Positions 62,020-64,000 of a DNA stretch of 64,000 nt are shown here, piece by piece. The DNA comes from Nocardioides sp. InS609-2 (GTDB lineage: Bacteria; Actinomycetota; Actinomycetes; Propionibacteriales; Nocardioidaceae), in NCBI RefSeq assembly GCF_023208195.1, contig NZ_CP060034.1, positions 3,534,001 through 3,598,000 of the forward strand, written 5' to 3'. Each line of letters opens with the position of its first letter. Position 1 is the first letter of the stretch. The notes under the pieces were generated by a model. That model was not told the origin of the DNA. It ran no database searches and worked only from the letters and a program-made list of their open reading frames with translations. A program made the position numbers and the translations under genes.

Positions 62020-62619
62020 ATGGCACAGCAACGACGTACTCCCCGGGGCGGTCCCGGCGGCAGCAGGCGACCCGGGCAGCGCGACAGCCCGCGCGCCCGC
62101 TCCACCGCGCCGTCTGCCAGCTCTGCGCCGGCGGCGACGCCTCCTGCGCGACCGATCCCCGCGGCACCCTTGGCCCCTGGTCGGCGACGGCCGCGGCTGA
62201 CGGGTCGTGCCGCCGTGCTCGTGCTCGTGCTGGCGGTGCTCGTCGTGTCCTATGCGTCGTCGATGCGCGCATACCTCCAGCAGCGCGAGCACATCAGCGA
62301 CCTCAAGAGCGCGATCGCCGAGCGCGAGACCAGCATCAACGAGCTCGAGCGCGAGAAGCGGCGCTGGCAGGACCCGGCGTACGTCGAGGCGCAGGCCCGC
62401 GCGCACTTCGGCTACCTGATGCCGGGCGAGACCGGCTTCGTGGTGCTCGACGCGAAGGGCGAGCCCCTCGAGGCAAACGCCGAGCTGAGTGACCCCGACG
62501 AGGTCGTGAAGACCGAGCCGAAGGCCTGGTGGGACGACGCCTGGGCCTCGGTGGAGCTCGCCGGTCACCCACCCAAGGTCGGCAAGGGTCCCGCGGAGAA
62601 GATCGGCGCCAACGAGTGA
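62020..62619 (+). CDS. Septum formation initiator protein (DivIC/FtsB-like)
   Basis: 199 aa bitopic membrane protein. The disordered basic N-terminus (about 60 residues, Arg, Pro, Ala, Ser rich) is followed by the transmembrane helix AAVLVLVLAVLVVSYASSM (about 64-82), a coiled coil AYLQQREHISDLKSAIAERE to about 110, and the extracellular WQDPAYVEAQARAHFGYLMP motif of the DivIC family. It acts in the divisome with FtsL/FtsQ. The long N-terminal tail is typical of actinobacteria. Position eno-divIC-DUF501-ppx is conserved. Confidence 0.92.
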   Translation: MAQQRRTPRGGPGGSRRPGQRDSPRARSTAPSASSAPAATPPARPIPAAPLAPGRRRPRLTGRAAVLVLVLAVLVVSYASSMRAYLQQREHISDLKSAIAERETSINELEREKRRWQDPAYVEAQARAHFGYLMPGETGFVVLDAKGEPLEANAELSDPDEVVKTEPKAWWDDAWASVELAGHPPKVGKGPAEKIGANE

Positions 62620-62626
62620 TCGACCC

Positions 62627-63118
62627 ATGATCGACGCGGACGACGAGGCCACAATTCAGGCACAGCTCGGCCGGGCTCCGCGGGCGATCCACGGCGTGGG
62701 CCACCGTTGTCCGTGCGGCAACCCCGACGTCGTCACGACCGAGCCGCGGCTGCCCGGTGGCACGCCGTTCCCGACGACCTTCTACCTCACCTGCCCGCGC
62801 GCGGCCTCTCGCATCGGCACGCTCGAGGGCAGCGGGCTGATGAAGGAGATGCAGGCCCGGCTCGCTGACGATCCCGACCTCGCTGCTGCCTACCGGGCGG
62901 CCCACGAGCGGTACCTCGCCGCGCGAGCCGAGCTGGGCGACGTACCCGAGATCGAGGGCACCTCCGCCGGCGGCATGCCCGACCGGGTGAAGTGCCTGCA
63001 CGTGCTGGCCGGCCAGGCGCTCGCGCAGGGTCGCGGCGTCAACCCCTTCGGCGACGAGGTGCTCGACCTCCTGGGCGAGTGGTGGGCCGAAGGGCCGTGC
63101 GTCTCGGCCGACGCATGA
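62627..63118 (+). CDS. DUF501 domain protein
   Basis: 163 aa. Conserved blocks: IQAQLGRAPRAIHGVGHRCP, VVTTEPRLPGGTPFPTTFYL, TCPRAASRIGTLEGSGLM, DRVKCLHVLAGQALAQG, NPFGDEVLDLLG. Cysteines and histidines (HRCPCGNP, TCPRA, CLHVLA) may bind a metal. The function is unknown; the gene almost always sits between divIC and ppx in actinobacteria. It starts 7 bp after the DivIC gene and overlaps ppx by ATGA. Confidence 0.93.
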   Translation: MIDADDEATIQAQLGRAPRAIHGVGHRCPCGNPDVVTTEPRLPGGTPFPTTFYLTCPRAASRIGTLEGSGLMKEMQARLADDPDLAAAYRAAHERYLAARAELGDVPEIEGTSAGGMPDRVKCLHVLAGQALAQGRGVNPFGDEVLDLLGEWWAEGPCVSADA

Positions 63119-64000
63119 TCGCCGCCATCGACTGCGGCACCAACACCATCAAGCTGCTCATCGGCGACCTGCCCGACGTGGCCGTGCGAGAGACCCGGAT
63201 GGTGCGGCTCGGTCAGGGTGTCGACGCGACCGGCAGGCTGGCAGACGACGCTCTCGAGCGGGCCTTCGCCGCGATCGACGAGTACGCCGTGCTGATTGCC
63301 GCCCATGACGTGACCCGGCTGCGGTTCTGCGCCACCTCGGCGACCCGTGACAGCACCAACGCGTCGGTCTTCGCCGAAGGAGTGCAGGCCCGGTTGGGCG
63401 TGCTGCCCGAGGTCTTGTCGGGCGACGAAGAGGCCGCGCTGGCGTTCGGCGGGGCCGTCCGCAATCTGCGTGACGTCGCGACGCCGCCCGTGCTGGTGAT
63501 CGACATCGGCGGTGGGTCGACCGAGCTGATCCTCGGCCACCACGCGCCCGACGCGGCGTACTCCATGGACATCGGCTCGGTCCGCCTCCACGAGCGGCAC
63601 CTGCACTCCGACCCCCCGACCGCGGCCGAGCTGGCCGCCTGCGTCGCCGACATCGACGCGGCGCTCGACGCGTGTCCGGTCGACCCTGCCGCCGCGGCCA
63701 CCGTCGTCGGGGTGGCGGGGAGCATCATCACCGTCGCGAGCGGCGTGCTCGACCTGCCGGCGTACGACGCCGCCCAGACCGACCAGGCAGTGATCCCGGT
63801 GGCCGGCGTGCACACGTACGTCGACCGGCTGGTCGGGCTGACGGTTTCCGAACGCCTGGCACTGCCATACATGGCGCACGGCCGGGCCGACGTGATCGAC
63901 GCCGGGGCGCTGATCCTCTCGCGCATCCTGCGGCGTACCCGTGTCGAGACGATGGTGGTCTCCGAGGCCGACATCCTCGACGGCATCGCCTGGTCGATCG
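63115..64000 (+). CDS. ppx: Exopolyphosphatase / guanosine pentaphosphatase (Ppx/GppA), N-terminal part
   Basis: It starts at ATG 63115 (overlapping the DUF501 stop) and runs off the window after about 295 codons. ASKHA-fold phosphatase: AAIDCGTNTIKLLIGD (phosphate 1 loop), TSATRDSTNASVFAE, SGDEEAALAFGGA, VIDIGGGSTELILG (phosphate 2 loop) and GVAGSIITVA. It hydrolyses inorganic polyphosphate, and in some homologues pppGpp. The catalytic glutamate of the SGDEEA segment is present. Confidence 0.94.
   Translation, partial: MIAAIDCGTNTIKLLIGDLPDVAVRETRMVRLGQGVDATGRLADDALERAFAAIDEYAVLIAAHDVTRLRFCATSATRDSTNASVFAEGVQARLGVLPEVLSGDEEAALAFGGAVRNLRDVATPPVLVIDIGGGSTELILGHHAPDAAYSMDIGSVRLHERHLHSDPPTAAELAACVADIDAALDACPVDPAAAATVVGVAGSIITVASGVLDLPAYDAAQTDQAVIPVAGVHTYVDRLVGLTVSERLALPYMAHGRADVIDAGALILSRILRRTRVETMVVSEADILDGIAWSI

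Overview
The window is high-GC DNA with GTG/ATG starts, tightly overlapping genes (ATGA/GTGA junctions) and many TANNNT-type -10 boxes placed 6-7 nt before a start codon. It is from an actinomycete. The gene content (13E12/DUF222-HNH protein, MazG, DivIC-like protein, DUF501, Ppx, L25-CTC) and the GGTCTCGATAC intergenic repeats suggest the Nocardioides group; that placement is inference. Both ends carry a conserved housekeeping series: glmU (partial), prs, rplY, pth on the left, and mfd, a SurA-like lipoprotein gene, mazG, eno, a DivIC-like gene, a DUF501 gene and ppx (partial) on the right. About 45 kb of accessory DNA lies between pth and mfd.

Layout. 1-1.4 kb: glmU end and prs. 1.5-7.4 kb: an aminopeptidase N on the minus strand, a three-gene DrrAB-type ABC exporter and an APH-type kinase. 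7.7-9.7 kb: rplY, pth and a hypothetical gene. 9.8-43.6 kb: an extracellular polysaccharide locus. It starts with a TetR regulator and a structured 400-bp upstream region, then a polyprenyl-phosphate sugar-1-P transferase, a WbpD-like acetyltransferase and a giant secreted multidomain protein. A 10-gene translationally coupled operon follows (17.7-29.4 kb): Gfo/Idh oxidoreductase, sugar epimerase, two DegT aminotransferases, a NeuD/PglD-like acyltransferase, four glycosyltransferases and an asparagine synthase homologue. Next come four tandem paralogous secreted beta-helix proteins (29.9-36.3 kb), then more glycosyltransferases and the Wzx flippase, Wzy-like polymerase and Wzz-like co-polymerase genes. 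43.7-54.4 kb: mixed genes (TolB-like protein, MFS transporter, lipoprotein, CysQ-like phosphatase, HAD, VOC, GNAT, DUF222-HNH, orphan GyrA-tail-like protein, lytic transglycosylase, GH114-like protein), including two broken genes. 54.6-64 kb: mfd to ppx, interrupted by a DUF427 gene and a decayed amino-acid permease between mazG and eno.

How it fits together. The locus can in principle make one or two diamino or acetylated sugar nucleotides (WbpB/E/D-like and PglE/D-like pairs), build a lipid-linked repeat unit (sugar transferase plus several GTs), amidate an acid (AsnB homologue, inferred), flip it (Wzx), polymerise it (Wzy) and set chain length (Wzz). DUF4082 modules occur four times in the giant secreted protein and at the N-terminus of two of the four beta-helix proteins. 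This shared module links the secreted proteins to each other and, by position, to the polysaccharide. The tandem beta-helix array is the most unusual part of the window: one C-terminal fold carries exchangeable N-terminal modules and linkers, two of the genes share a conserved upstream palindrome, and the genes show mosaic relationships.

Four genes are interrupted: the second ABC permease, a methyltransferase, an alpha/beta hydrolase and an amino-acid permease. Two of these look like single missing C residues, so sequencing error must be excluded before calling them pseudogenes.
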